A DNA stretch of 33,955 nucleotides from the NCBI GenBank assembly GCA_937927775.1, contig CALBEF010000117.1, forward strand, positions 1 through 33,955. The letters run 5' to 3'. Shown here piece by piece: positions 23,930 to 31,883 of the stretch. A program made the translations under genes and the position numbers. Position 1 is the first letter of the stretch. The number at the start of each line of letters is the position of its first letter. Origin of the DNA: an uncultured Anaerolineae bacterium (GTDB lineage: Bacteria > Chloroflexota > Anaerolineae > J036 > Brachytrichaceae). Under the pieces are notes generated by a model that had not been told where the DNA came from, did not search any database, and was given only the letters and a program-made list of their open reading frames with translations.

Positions 23930-26572
23930 ATGAGCAAACCCAGGACCGCCGAACACCAACGCCTGGCCGATTCAGAGGCCCGGCGCGCAGATTGGAAAAA
24001 CTGGGGGCCGTATCTCAGCGAGCGCGCCTGGGGCACCGTGCGAGAGGATTACAGCGCAACGGGCGAAGCCTGGGACTATTTTCCGCACGATCACGCCCGC
24101 AGTCGCGCCTATCGCTGGAACGAAGACGGACTGGGCGGCGTGAGCAATCGTCTTCAGAACATTTGCCTGGCTGTCGCGCTGTGGAATGGGCGCGACCCCA
24201 TCCTCAAAGAGCGCTTGTTCGGCCTGACCGGACGCGAGGGCAATCACGGCGAGGATGTGAAGGAGGTTTACTTCTACCTGGACAGCACGCCCACCCATTC
24301 CTACATGAAGATGCTGTACAAGTATCCGCAGGTGGCCTACCCTTACGCAGAACTGGTCGCAGAGAACCGCCGCCGAAGCTGCGACGACCCGGAGTTTGAG
24401 CTGACGGACGCCCTGCGCGAAGCGTTCACAGCAGGCCGCTATTTCGATGTTTTTATCGAGATCGCCAAAGCCGACGAGGAAGACATCTTCTATCGCGTCA
24501 CAGCCATCAACCGTGGGCCGGAAGCAGCGCCGCTTCATATCCTGCCGCACCTGTGGTGCCGCAACACCTGGTCATGGGGCTATAACGCAACGCGACCGAC
24601 GTTGCGCGCAGTAGGAGCAGGAACTGTGAGGGTAGAAGAGCGCCACCTGGGAACGCGCTGGTGGGCCGTAGATGCGGATGTCCCGCTGCTCTTCACCGAG
24701 AACGACACCAATGCGGAGCGCCTGTTCGGCGCGCCGAACGCCACACCCTGCGTTAAAGACGGCATTCACGAAGCCGTTGTTCACGGGCGGATGGAGAAGG
24801 TGAATCCGGCGCAATCAGGGACGAAAGTCGCCGCGCACTTCCAGGCCATCGTGCAGCCTGGCGAAAGCTTTACCGTGCGCACGCGGCTCAGCCCGACCAG
24901 ACAGGATGATCCGTTTGCAACGTGCGAAGCCGTTTTCGCGCAGCGGATCGCCGAAGCAGACGAGTTCTACGCCGCGATCCAGCCGGCGCATCTGACCGCC
25001 GACGCGCGGCAAGTGCAGCGGCAGGCGCTGGCCGGCCTGATGTGGAGCAAGCAGTTCTACCATTACAGCGTGGAACTGTGGCTGGCCGGCGACCCGGCCC
25101 AGCCTCCGCCGCCGGCTGCGCGCAAACATGGACGCAACATCGAATGGCAACACCTCTACAACCTGGATGTGCTCTCCATGCCGGACAAGTGGGAATTTCC
25201 CTGGTTTGCAGCCTGGGACCTGGCCTTTCACACACTTCCCATCGCGCTGATTGATCCTGAATGGGCCAAACGTCAGATCATCCTGCTGCTGCGCGAATGG
25301 TATATGCACCCCAACGGCCAGCTGCCGGCCTACGAATGGAACTTCAGCGATGTCAACCCGCCCGTTCACGCCTGGGCTGCCTGGGAGGTGTATCAGCTCA
25401 CCGGCAGCCAGGACACCGATTTCCTCGAAAAGGTATTTCACAAATTGTTGCTCAACTTCACCTGGTGGGTCAACCGCAAAGACGCCGACGGCCACAATGT
25501 CTTTCAGGGCGGCTTTCTGGGACTGGACAACATCGGCGTCTTCGACCGCAGCCACCCTTTGCCAACCGGCGGGCGCATCGACCAGGCCGACGGCACCGGC
25601 TGGATGGCCTTCTACTGCCTGAAAATGCTGCGCATCGCGCTGGAGCTGGCGCGCGTCAAGCCGGCCTATGAAGACATCGCCACCAAATTCTTCGAGCACT
25701 TCATCCACATCGCCAACGCTTTCTACAACATGGGCGGGCGCAAAATCAGCCTGTGGGACGAGCAGGATGGGTTGTTCTACGATGTGCTGCACACGCCGGA
25801 TGACAGGTTCATTCCGTTGCGCCTGCACTCCTTCGTCAGCCTCATTCCGCTGCTGGCCGTGATGACGCTGGAGCCGGAACACCTGGAGGCGCAGCCCCAT
25901 TTTCGTCGGCGTGTGGAATGGTTCATCCAATACCGGCCTCACCTCATTGCCCATGTCGCGCCGCTTAACCAGTTGGGCGCGCATGAAGACTATGAACTGG
26001 CCATCGCAGGCCGCGAGCAGTTGAGCCGCATCCTGGCGCGGGTCTTTGATCCGGCTGAGTTTCTGTCAGATTACGGCGTGCGGTCGCTGTCTCGCATCCA
26101 CGCCGCTCAGCCGTTCCGCTTTCACGTTGACGGCCAAACCTACACCGTGGCCTACGAACCGGCCGAGTCGCGTTCCGGGCTGTTCGGCGGCAACTCAAAC
26201 TGGCGCGGGCCGGTCTGGTTCCCTACCAACTACCTGCTCATCGAAGCGCTGCGCCAATATCACCATCATTACGGCGACACGCTGACCATTGAGGTTCCCA
26301 CCGGCTCCGGCAACCGGATGACGCTGGCGCAGGCTGCTGATGAGCTGACGCGCCGTTTGACGCGCATCTTTCTGCGCGACCCGCAACGCAATAACGACCG
26401 CCCCGTGTTTGGCGACGAGGCGCTTTTCCAGCGCGACCCCCACTGGCAGGATTACATTCTCTTCTACGAGTATTTTCACGGCGACACCGGCGCAGGATTA
26501 GGCGCCAGCCATCAGACCGGCTGGACAGCGCTCGTCGCCAATTTGCTACAACAAGGCGCAGGATCCAAATGA
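23930..26572 (+). CDS. GH63-like (MGH1-type) glycoside hydrolase
   Basis: The 880-residue protein resembles bacterial relatives of mannosyl-oligosaccharide glucosidase. A beta-sandwich N-terminal domain opens with RLADSEARRADWKNWGPYLS and contains EDGLGGVSNRLQNICLAVAL and FYLDSTPTHSYMK. The (alpha/alpha)6 catalytic domain runs from about 350 on, with WFAAWDLAFHTL, PAYEWNFSDVNPPVHAWAAW, and near the end EYFHGDTGAGLGASHQTGW, where the Glu of EYFHG is the likely catalytic base and the Asp in the first of these motifs is a candidate acid (family knowledge). These enzymes invert alpha-glucosidic or related bonds. No signal peptide is evident, suggesting cytoplasmic action on imported oligosaccharides. 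No Shine-Dalgarno sequence precedes the ATG. The stop overlaps the next start by four bases (ATGA). Confidence 0.9.
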   Translation: MSKPRTAEHQRLADSEARRADWKNWGPYLSERAWGTVREDYSATGEAWDYFPHDHARSRAYRWNEDGLGGVSNRLQNICLAVALWNGRDPILKERLFGLTGREGNHGEDVKEVYFYLDSTPTHSYMKMLYKYPQVAYPYAELVAENRRRSCDDPEFELTDALREAFTAGRYFDVFIEIAKADEEDIFYRVTAINRGPEAAPLHILPHLWCRNTWSWGYNATRPTLRAVGAGTVRVEERHLGTRWWAVDADVPLLFTENDTNAERLFGAPNATPCVKDGIHEAVVHGRMEKVNPAQSGTKVAAHFQAIVQPGESFTVRTRLSPTRQDDPFATCEAVFAQRIAEADEFYAAIQPAHLTADARQVQRQALAGLMWSKQFYHYSVELWLAGDPAQPPPPAARKHGRNIEWQHLYNLDVLSMPDKWEFPWFAAWDLAFHTLPIALIDPEWAKRQIILLLREWYMHPNGQLPAYEWNFSDVNPPVHAWAAWEVYQLTGSQDTDFLEKVFHKLLLNFTWWVNRKDADGHNVFQGGFLGLDNIGVFDRSHPLPTGGRIDQADGTGWMAFYCLKMLRIALELARVKPAYEDIATKFFEHFIHIANAFYNMGGRKISLWDEQDGLFYDVLHTPDDRFIPLRLHSFVSLIPLLAVMTLEPEHLEAQPHFRRRVEWFIQYRPHLIAHVAPLNQLGAHEDYELAIAGREQLSRILARVFDPAEFLSDYGVRSLSRIHAAQPFRFHVDGQTYTVAYEPAESRSGLFGGNSNWRGPVWFPTNYLLIEALRQYHHHYGDTLTIEVPTGSGNRMTLAQAADELTRRLTRIFLRDPQRNNDRPVFGDEALFQRDPHWQDYILFYEYFHGDTGAGLGASHQTGWTALVANLLQQGAGSK

Positions 26573-27588
26573 ATCATCAAACAATCTGGACAACCGTTAT
26601 CGGCAGCTACCCCATTCCGTCGTGGCTGGCGGCCATGCCCTCAACACCGAATCTGCGCGACGCGCTGCTGACCGTGCTCAAGACCCAGGAGCTGGCCGGC
26701 CTCGACGTGATCAGCGACGGCGAGTTATCGCGCTTCGACGTGAACCATCCCGAAACAAACGGGATGATCGAGTATTTCATCCGCCCTCTGGAAGGCGTGC
26801 GCACGAACCTGAGTCGGAGCGAGCTGGCCGAGTTTCGCGCCCAACCCGGCATGTCATTCCGCGCGCAGCCGGCCGGTGTCGTCTACGCGGGTATCGGCGA
26901 AGGCGCGCTCAATCTGCCGGCGGCCTGGGAATTTGTCCGTCCGCTCGCCAGCCGGCCGCTCAAGTTCACCCTGACCTCGCCGTACATGCTGGCCAGGACG
27001 CTGCTCGACCGGCACTACCACGACCTGCGCTCATTGGCCAACGCCATCGCCGATGTGCTGCGCCAGCAACTGGCCGACATCGACGCGCCGGTTGTGCAAA
27101 TCGACGAGGCCCACTTGACCGGCCATCCTGAAGACGCCGCCTGGGCGCACGAGCCGATCAATCGGGTGCTGGAGACCGCGCGCGGCAAGCGCGCCGTGCA
27201 CCTGTGCTTCGGCAACTACGGAGGACAGTCCATTCAGAAGGGTTTGTGGCGCGACCTGTTGCCCTTCCTCAACCGGCTGGCGGTCGATCATCTGACGCTG
27301 GAGTTTGCGCGCCGGGGCTACGACGAGTTGGAGATCTTCCGCGACCTGCGCGACGACATTGCGCTCGGCGTCGGCGTCATCGACATCAAGGACAACGTCG
27401 TTGAGACGCCCGAGTTGGTAGCCCGGCGCATCGAACACGCTGCGCGGGTGCTGGGCGAGGCGCGTATCCGCTGGGTTCATCCCGATTGCGGATTCTGGAT
27501 GCTGCCGCGCTCGGTGGCGGATCGAAAGATGGTTGCGCTGGTCAAGGGACGCGATCTTTATCTGGGCAGGCCAGCGCAGCATGAGTGA
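26569..27588 (+). CDS. Short MetE-like (core-MetE) methyltransferase with intact zinc site
   Basis: The 339-residue protein corresponds only to the C-terminal catalytic barrel of cobalamin-independent methionine synthase. The N-terminal half of MetE that helps bind methyl-tetrahydrofolate is absent. The opening TTVIGSYP and DVISDGELSRFD are family motifs. Zinc ligands appear complete: H211 and C213 (HLCFG), E245 (LEFAR) and C307 (HPDCGFWMLPR). VQIDEAHL at 177-184 matches the QIDEPAL-type substrate loop. It could transfer a methyl group to a thiol such as homocysteine; the methyl donor of such short forms may be a corrinoid protein rather than folate. It is translationally coupled to the glycosidase gene (ATGA overlap), an unusual pairing. 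Alternative thiol substrates are possible. Confidence 0.85.
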   Translation: MNHQTIWTTVIGSYPIPSWLAAMPSTPNLRDALLTVLKTQELAGLDVISDGELSRFDVNHPETNGMIEYFIRPLEGVRTNLSRSELAEFRAQPGMSFRAQPAGVVYAGIGEGALNLPAAWEFVRPLASRPLKFTLTSPYMLARTLLDRHYHDLRSLANAIADVLRQQLADIDAPVVQIDEAHLTGHPEDAAWAHEPINRVLETARGKRAVHLCFGNYGGQSIQKGLWRDLLPFLNRLAVDHLTLEFARRGYDELEIFRDLRDDIALGVGVIDIKDNVVETPELVARRIEHAARVLGEARIRWVHPDCGFWMLPRSVADRKMVALVKGRDLYLGRPAQHE

Positions 27589-27620
27589 AAACCAACATCA
27601 GGCAAAGCCGGCGCAACGGG

Positions 27621-27626
27621 TATAAT
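27621..27626 (+). promoter_or_regulatory. Candidate -10 element (TATAAT) for the PhyH-family gene
   Basis: A perfect TATAAT lies 88 bases upstream of the ATG at 27714 and just after the MetE-like stop. It argues against the in-frame earlier start at 27585. No good -35 is visible. Confidence 0.45.
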
Positions 27627-27713
27627 CCCCGCCTGCAACCAGACCCGGAACAAGCGTTGCGCCAGGCTGCGCCACACGCGGGGTCTGGCATCCTCTATAC
27701 ACGGGCGATCACC

Positions 27714-28541
27714 ATGCATGACGTGAACCACAAGTACGACATCGACACACCCTTTCTGATCGGAGCAGAAGTCAGGGAAGCCTTCTGGCGCGATGGCTTC
27801 GTCAAGCTGAAGAACGTCCTGTCGCCGGAAGCGATTCAGTTCTACGGCCCGGAGATCTCGCGCAAGGTGCTCGAGTTGAACACCATGCACCTGCCCATGG
27901 CCGAGCGCACGATTTACCAGAAAGCGTTTCTGAAGATCATGAATCTGTGGCAACAGGGCGGCGCGATCCGCGCGTTTGTGTTCAGCCGGCGGCTGGCCGG
28001 CATCGCCGCGCAGTTGCTCGATGTTTCCAGCGTGCGCCTGTATCACGACCAGGCGTTCTACAAAGAGCCGGGCGGCGGTATCACTCCCTGGCGCGCCGAT
28101 GGCTACGACTGGCCTCTGGCCGGAGACAAGGTGTGCACCGCCTGGATTCCCCTGCAGAAAACCTCGCTGGACATGGGACCGCTGGCGTTCGCCGCCGGCA
28201 GCCATCGCTTCGTCTACACGCGCGATCAGGGATGGGATGAGGAAACCCAGTCGCGCATCGAAGCCACCATGCGCGACAACGGCTTCCATCTCGTGGAGAC
28301 CCCCTACGATATCGGCGAGGTCAGCTTTCACCTGGGCGGCACATTTCACTACGCGCGCGGCAACGAAACCAGCGAGACCCGCGCCGCGATGAGCATCATC
28401 TACATGGACGCGGAGATGCGCCTGAAAGCGCCGGAAAACGCCTACCAGCAACTCAACTGGTACACCTGGTTCCCGGGCGCGAAAATCGGCGAGGTCATCG
28501 CTACGCCGCTCAATCCGGTGCTGTATCCCAGAGAGAACTGA
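27714..28541 (+). CDS. PhyH-family protein with altered iron-binding motif
   Basis: The 275-residue product has the double-stranded beta-helix signature of phytanoyl-CoA dioxygenase-like proteins: LYHDQAFYKEPGGG, VCTAWIPLQKTSLDMGPLAF and AGSHRFVY. In active Fe(II)/2-oxoglutarate enzymes the motif after GGGITPW is H-x-D; here it reads R127-A128-D129. D129 remains, as do the distal His (H212 in GTFHYARGN) and the 2-oxoglutarate Arg (R223 in SETRAAMS), with the usual 11-residue spacing between them. Loss of the first His predicts weak or absent iron-dependent hydroxylation, or use of another ligand; a His-to-Arg change needs only one base. It follows the MetE-like gene on the same strand, with a candidate promoter of its own. 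The start has no clear ribosome binding site. It converges on the kinase gene ending at 28633. Confidence 0.85.
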   Translation: MHDVNHKYDIDTPFLIGAEVREAFWRDGFVKLKNVLSPEAIQFYGPEISRKVLELNTMHLPMAERTIYQKAFLKIMNLWQQGGAIRAFVFSRRLAGIAAQLLDVSSVRLYHDQAFYKEPGGGITPWRADGYDWPLAGDKVCTAWIPLQKTSLDMGPLAFAAGSHRFVYTRDQGWDEETQSRIEATMRDNGFHLVETPYDIGEVSFHLGGTFHYARGNETSETRAAMSIIYMDAEMRLKAPENAYQQLNWYTWFPGAKIGEVIATPLNPVLYPREN

Positions 28542-28560
28542 TCCATTCAGCGGTGAAAAT

Positions 28561-28634
28561 GAACCACAAAGAACGAAGAACAAAAGAGAGAGGCAACCAG
28601 GTCTGCCTTCGTGACCTTCGCTTCCTTGTGGCTC
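28561..28634. repeat. Imperfect inverted repeat (CCACAAAG-type) between convergent genes
   Basis: The left arm (28561-28588, containing CCACAAAGAACGAAG) pairs imperfectly with the right arm (28606-28634, whose complement contains CCACAAGGAAGCGAAGG). It fills most of the gap between the PhyH and kinase genes and reaches into the kinase stop codon. Its position fits a bidirectional terminator. Confidence 0.55.
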
Positions 28635-30228
28635 AATCCATTTTCCTGAGGATCAGTTCAAACCGGCTGCCTTTGCCCGGCTCGCTTGTCACACGCACCC
28701 GGCCATCGTGCGCCTGCGCGATGCTCTTCACAATCGCCAGCCCCAGCCCGCTGCCTGCGCCGCGCGCGGCGCGGCTGCGATAGAAACGATCGAAGATGCG
28801 CGGCAGGTCCTCCGGCGCGATGCCGGGGCCGGTGTCGCGCACCTCAAACACAACTTCTGCCGGGCGGGTTAGCACAGCGACCTCCACCTGACCGGCGGGG
28901 GGCGTGAACTTCAGGCCGTTGTCCACCAGATTGCTGAGGGCCATCTCGACCCTCGCCCGATCACAGCGCAGCGTGACTGGCTCCGCCGGCGCGCTCAGGC
29001 TCAGCGCCACGCCCTTCTCAGCGGCAAGCGGCCTGAACACAGCCACAACCGCCTGGGCAATCTCGCGCGCGTCGTGATCGCCCCATTCGAGTTGCGCCAG
29101 GCCGGCGTCGAGCCGCGACAAATTCAGCAGATTGCTGGTGATCCACTCCAGTCGTTCGATTTGCCGCTGGCTCTCGGCGAGGAATTCCGCGCGGGCGGTG
29201 GCGTCGTTAGCCGCCGGCCCCTGCATCAGTTCGTTGAACGACTTGAGCGCCGTGATCGGCGTGCGCAGTTCGTGGGAGGCGTCGGCCACGAAACGTCGCA
29301 GCGTGTCGCGCTCTGCTTCGAGGTCGGCGAAGCTGCGCTGAAGCTGATCGGCCATGCGGTCGAATTGCGCGCCGAGCTGGCCGATCTCGTCGCGGCTGGT
29401 CACGCCGGCGCGCGCGCTCAGATCCCCCCTGCTCATGCGGTCGGCGGCGATGGAAAGGGATTTGAGCGGCGCGGTTACGCCACGACCGATGAACAAGCCG
29501 GCCAGGCCGGCCAGCAGCGTCGCGCCGGCCCCGGCGAATAGCAGCGCCTGTGCCGTGGCGCCGATCGCCTCGCTGCCAAAGTCAGGCGCTTCGCTCAGTT
29601 CCACATAGCCGGCGGGATAGGCAGGATTGCCAACCGGCAAACGCACTATCAAATCAGAGCGACGGGTCTGCTGAGCCTGCGCAGGTTTAAGGCTCTCAAG
29701 CTCTGTGCGCGACACCATCTCGATCGCAAGGCGGCTACCCCATGCGCTTTCAACACGCTGCACGATCAGGAATCGAGTGTCGCCGGGCAACTCGCCAACT
29801 GACGACAATTCAACCGGCTGCGCCCGATTCACCAGCACCGATAACACAATGGGCCGCTTACCATCGCCAACCGGCAACTCTTTGACCGGATCAGACGGCA
29901 GAATCCAAACCATGTCGTTCTCTGCGTCGTGCGACCCCGAATCAGCCAACACGCGCTCGCGGGCGTCCAGAATGCGCACCCGCACGTTGCCGGCAAACGC
30001 CGAGGTATGCGCCAGTTGACGCAGCGCATAGGGGTTGGCGCGCGCGCCCATCAGCGCCGCCGCTTGCCGCGCAACCGCCTGAGCGTTCGCAGTGAGGTAA
30101 TTCAGCTCCTGCTGCTCGATGTGCCGGCGGATAAGCGACAGCGCCAGCGCAGCCACCAGCCCGACGGCCAGCACCGTCAACAACATATAGCTGGCAACCA
30201 GACGCCAGCGAATCGATCTCACACCCAT
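28633..30228 (-). CDS. HAMP-containing sensor histidine kinase
   Basis: The 531-residue kinase has a first span at about 10-33, a roughly 200-residue extracytoplasmic sensor, and a second span at about 232-255 (ALLFAGAGATLLAGLAGLFI). A HAMP domain (VTAPLKSLSIAADRMSRGDL) follows, then HisKA with the phospho-histidine in DASHELRTPI and HATPase with SNLVDNGLKFTPP, DTGPGIAPEDL and GSGLGLAIV. The ATG at 30228 was chosen because GAGGTGG lies nine bases upstream; the frame extends to a TTG at 30252. It is the third gene of a minus-strand series (regulator, PDZ protein, kinase). An inverted heptad array fills most of the gap to the PDZ gene. The obvious partner is the OmpR-type regulator at 31884-32582, and the PDZ protein may modulate its sensor domain (inference). 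Confidence 0.92.
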   Translation of the reverse strand: MGVRSIRWRLVASYMLLTVLAVGLVAALALSLIRRHIEQQELNYLTANAQAVARQAAALMGARANPYALRQLAHTSAFAGNVRVRILDARERVLADSGSHDAENDMVWILPSDPVKELPVGDGKRPIVLSVLVNRAQPVELSSVGELPGDTRFLIVQRVESAWGSRLAIEMVSRTELESLKPAQAQQTRRSDLIVRLPVGNPAYPAGYVELSEAPDFGSEAIGATAQALLFAGAGATLLAGLAGLFIGRGVTAPLKSLSIAADRMSRGDLSARAGVTSRDEIGQLGAQFDRMADQLQRSFADLEAERDTLRRFVADASHELRTPITALKSFNELMQGPAANDATARAEFLAESQRQIERLEWITSNLLNLSRLDAGLAQLEWGDHDAREIAQAVVAVFRPLAAEKGVALSLSAPAEPVTLRCDRARVEMALSNLVDNGLKFTPPAGQVEVAVLTRPAEVVFEVRDTGPGIAPEDLPRIFDRFYRSRAARGAGSGLGLAIVKSIAQAHDGRVRVTSEPGKGSRFELILRKMD

Positions 30229-30257
30229 TCGCGCGGCCACCTCAGAGGGCAAATGTC

Positions 30258-30374
30258 AGAGCACAGACAACAGACAACAGACAACAGACAACAGATAACA
30301 GATAACAGATAACAAACCGTGTTCTGTGCTCTGTGTTCTGTATTCTGTGCTCTGTGCTCTGTGTTCTGCGCTCT
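30258..30374. repeat. Two facing arrays of eight 7-base units (AGAnnAC and its complement)
   Basis: 30258-30313 is eight head-to-tail heptads AGAnnAC (AGAGCAC, four AGACAAC, three AGATAAC). After a 5-base gap, 30319-30374 is eight heptads GTnnTCT, the reverse complement of the same consensus, with one deviation in the last. The two arrays can fold into one long interrupted hairpin. The right array ends exactly where the PDZ-gene stop codon begins. Confidence 0.9.
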
Positions 30375-31607
30375 CTACAGACTTTCGCCGACCGGCGGTC
30401 GCTGCTGCGCGGGCAATCGCGGAAGCTTGTCAAACAAATCCGGCAGCATCTTGAACAAATCATCGGGCAAGTTCCAGCCGCCCCGGCCGTCGTCGTCAGG
30501 CATATTGAGACGCGGCCTGGCCGCCAGCGAGACGCCCAAATAGGCTGCGCCTTTTCGGTCGGGATTTTCGCCCAGCCTGACCGATACGGTGAATGTCTCG
30601 TTGCTGCGCCTGACCTCCAGCGTGATCGTGTCACCCGGCTTGCGCCGGCCAATGGCATCCACCAGCGCGCGAGGATCGTCCAGGCCGGCGCCATCCAGAC
30701 TCAGGATCACATCATTGACTTTCAAGCCGGCGGTGGCAGCGGGGCTGCCGGCGACCACATCGCGCACCACGATTTCAATTGCGACCGGCAGTCGTGGCGC
30801 GGGCGGCAACACGCGCCGGCCCCACATCGGCCCGGCGAAGGTGTACTGCACACCCAGATACGCTTTGCTCGCGTCATCGGGGTTCGCGCCCAGTGTGACC
30901 GTCACCGCGCGGGTTTGCCGATCAGCGCCCACTACCTCCAGCGTCACGCGGTCGCCCGGCTTGTGCTGACCGATCAGCGCAGCCAGAGTGTTCGACATGT
31001 CAACGCTCACGCCGTTGACGGCGCTGATCACGTCGCCGGCCACCAGCCCGGCTTTGGCAGCCGGGGTGTCGGTCAACACCTCAACGATCAGGGCGCGGGG
31101 CACAGACACAGACCGCGTAGCCGTCACCGTCAACACTTCGGGCGGTTCAGAGCGCGGGTAGATACGAGGCGGAAAGACGCCGGGTCTGCCTGGCCCGTCC
31201 ACCGGCAGGGCCTCGATAGCCAGCGCCAAACCAGTATAAGCCCGGCCATTCTGGTCGCCCAACGTCACGCTGAATGTGCGCATAGCATCGCCGCGCATCA
31301 CTGTGACAGTCACCGAGTCGCCGGGCTTGTGGCCGGCCAGAAAAGCCGCCACGTCCGCTGTCGTGTTCACTTCAACGTCTGCCAGTTTAAGGATGATGTC
31401 ACCCCGGCGCAGGCCGGCCCGCGCCGCCGGGCCATCGGACTCGACACGAGCAATCAACACGCCTTTCTCGTCGTTATTGCGCTGCGCGAGCATTACCGCC
31501 GGCGGCGCTGCCCGCGCCACCATCACGCCGGACAGCACGATGCCGACAATCCCCAGTGTCAGCGCCGTCACAGTCGCCACAGCAATTACCGCAATTCGCT
31601 TCTTCAT
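30375..31607 (-). CDS. Envelope protein with three PDZ domains and no protease domain
   Basis: The 410-residue product has an N-terminal anchor or signal span (5-33) and three PDZ-like domains at about 46-118, 165-240 and 275-348. Each contains the G-(L/V)-x-x-(G/N)-D-(I/V)-I motif: AGLRRGDIILKL, AGLVAGDVISAV and AGLKVNDVILSL. Each is followed by a KPGD(S/R/T) turn. No trypsin-like or other catalytic domain is attached, unlike HtrA/DegP. The C-terminus is Pro/Asp/Leu-rich. PDZ domains bind exposed C-termini, so a role in sensing misfolded envelope proteins is plausible but inferred. ATG at 31607 was chosen with CCTCC (GGAGG) upstream; an in-frame ATG at 31619 sits directly against that site. 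It lies between a response-regulator gene and a kinase gene. Confidence 0.88.
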   Translation of the reverse strand: MKKRIAVIAVATVTALTLGIVGIVLSGVMVARAAPPAVMLAQRNNDEKGVLIARVESDGPAARAGLRRGDIILKLADVEVNTTADVAAFLAGHKPGDSVTVTVMRGDAMRTFSVTLGDQNGRAYTGLALAIEALPVDGPGRPGVFPPRIYPRSEPPEVLTVTATRSVSVPRALIVEVLTDTPAAKAGLVAGDVISAVNGVSVDMSNTLAALIGQHKPGDRVTLEVVGADRQTRAVTVTLGANPDDASKAYLGVQYTFAGPMWGRRVLPPAPRLPVAIEIVVRDVVAGSPAATAGLKVNDVILSLDGAGLDDPRALVDAIGRRKPGDTITLEVRRSNETFTVSVRLGENPDRKGAAYLGVSLAARPRLNMPDDDGRGGWNLPDDLFKMLPDLFDKLPRLPAQQRPPVGESL

Positions 31608-31651
31608 GTCTTGCTTCATCCTCCATACGCTCAGCATAGTCTGAACTATAA

Positions 31652-31720
31652 GAGCCTATCCTGGTGGGCGCTCAGATGTCGGACTTTTCGGAGAAGTCCG
31701 ACATCTATCGGGACAGGCTC
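31652..31720. mobile_element. 69-base nested palindrome, MITE-like
   Basis: Outer arms GAGCCTATCC (31652-31661) and GGACAGGCTC (31711-31720) pair with one mismatch. Inner arms AGATGTCGGACTT (31674-31686) and its exact complement (31694-31706) enclose a 7-base loop. The GAGCCT ends resemble terminal inverted repeats of a transposon, but no target-site duplication is visible. It could equally be a stable intergenic hairpin. Confidence 0.5.
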
Positions 31721-31810
31721 CAAGATGTCAGACATGGTAGAGCAGGCAGATTGCGCAGCGATTGCGCGCCGATTAAGATGCCACAACATTCCCCAGACCG
31801 CTCCCCCAAA

Positions 31811-31866
31811 CGCAATACGCAATACGCAATACGCAATACGGAATACGCAATACGCAATACGCACCA
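31811..31866. repeat. Eight-unit CGCAATA tandem heptad array
   Basis: Units from 31811 are CGCAATA four times, CGGAATA, CGCAATA twice, then a degenerate CGCACCA. It lies just past the stop of the regulator gene (31884), so it is in the 3' region of that transcript. No opposite arm was found nearby. Confidence 0.88.
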
Positions 31867-31883
31867 CGCCCCCTGCGCGCCGG

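Noticed and set aside
24815..25984. A 389-codon minus-strand open frame inside the glycosidase gene
   Set aside because: It is antisense to conserved catalytic-domain motifs of the GH63-like protein and shows no domain, start signal or homology I recognise.
31652..31720. A confirmed insertion sequence
   Set aside because: No transposase frame and no target-site duplication were found, so it is reported only as MITE-like with moderate confidence.
30258..31866. CRISPR array
   Set aside because: Repeat units are 7 bases with no spacers between them, and no Cas gene is present.
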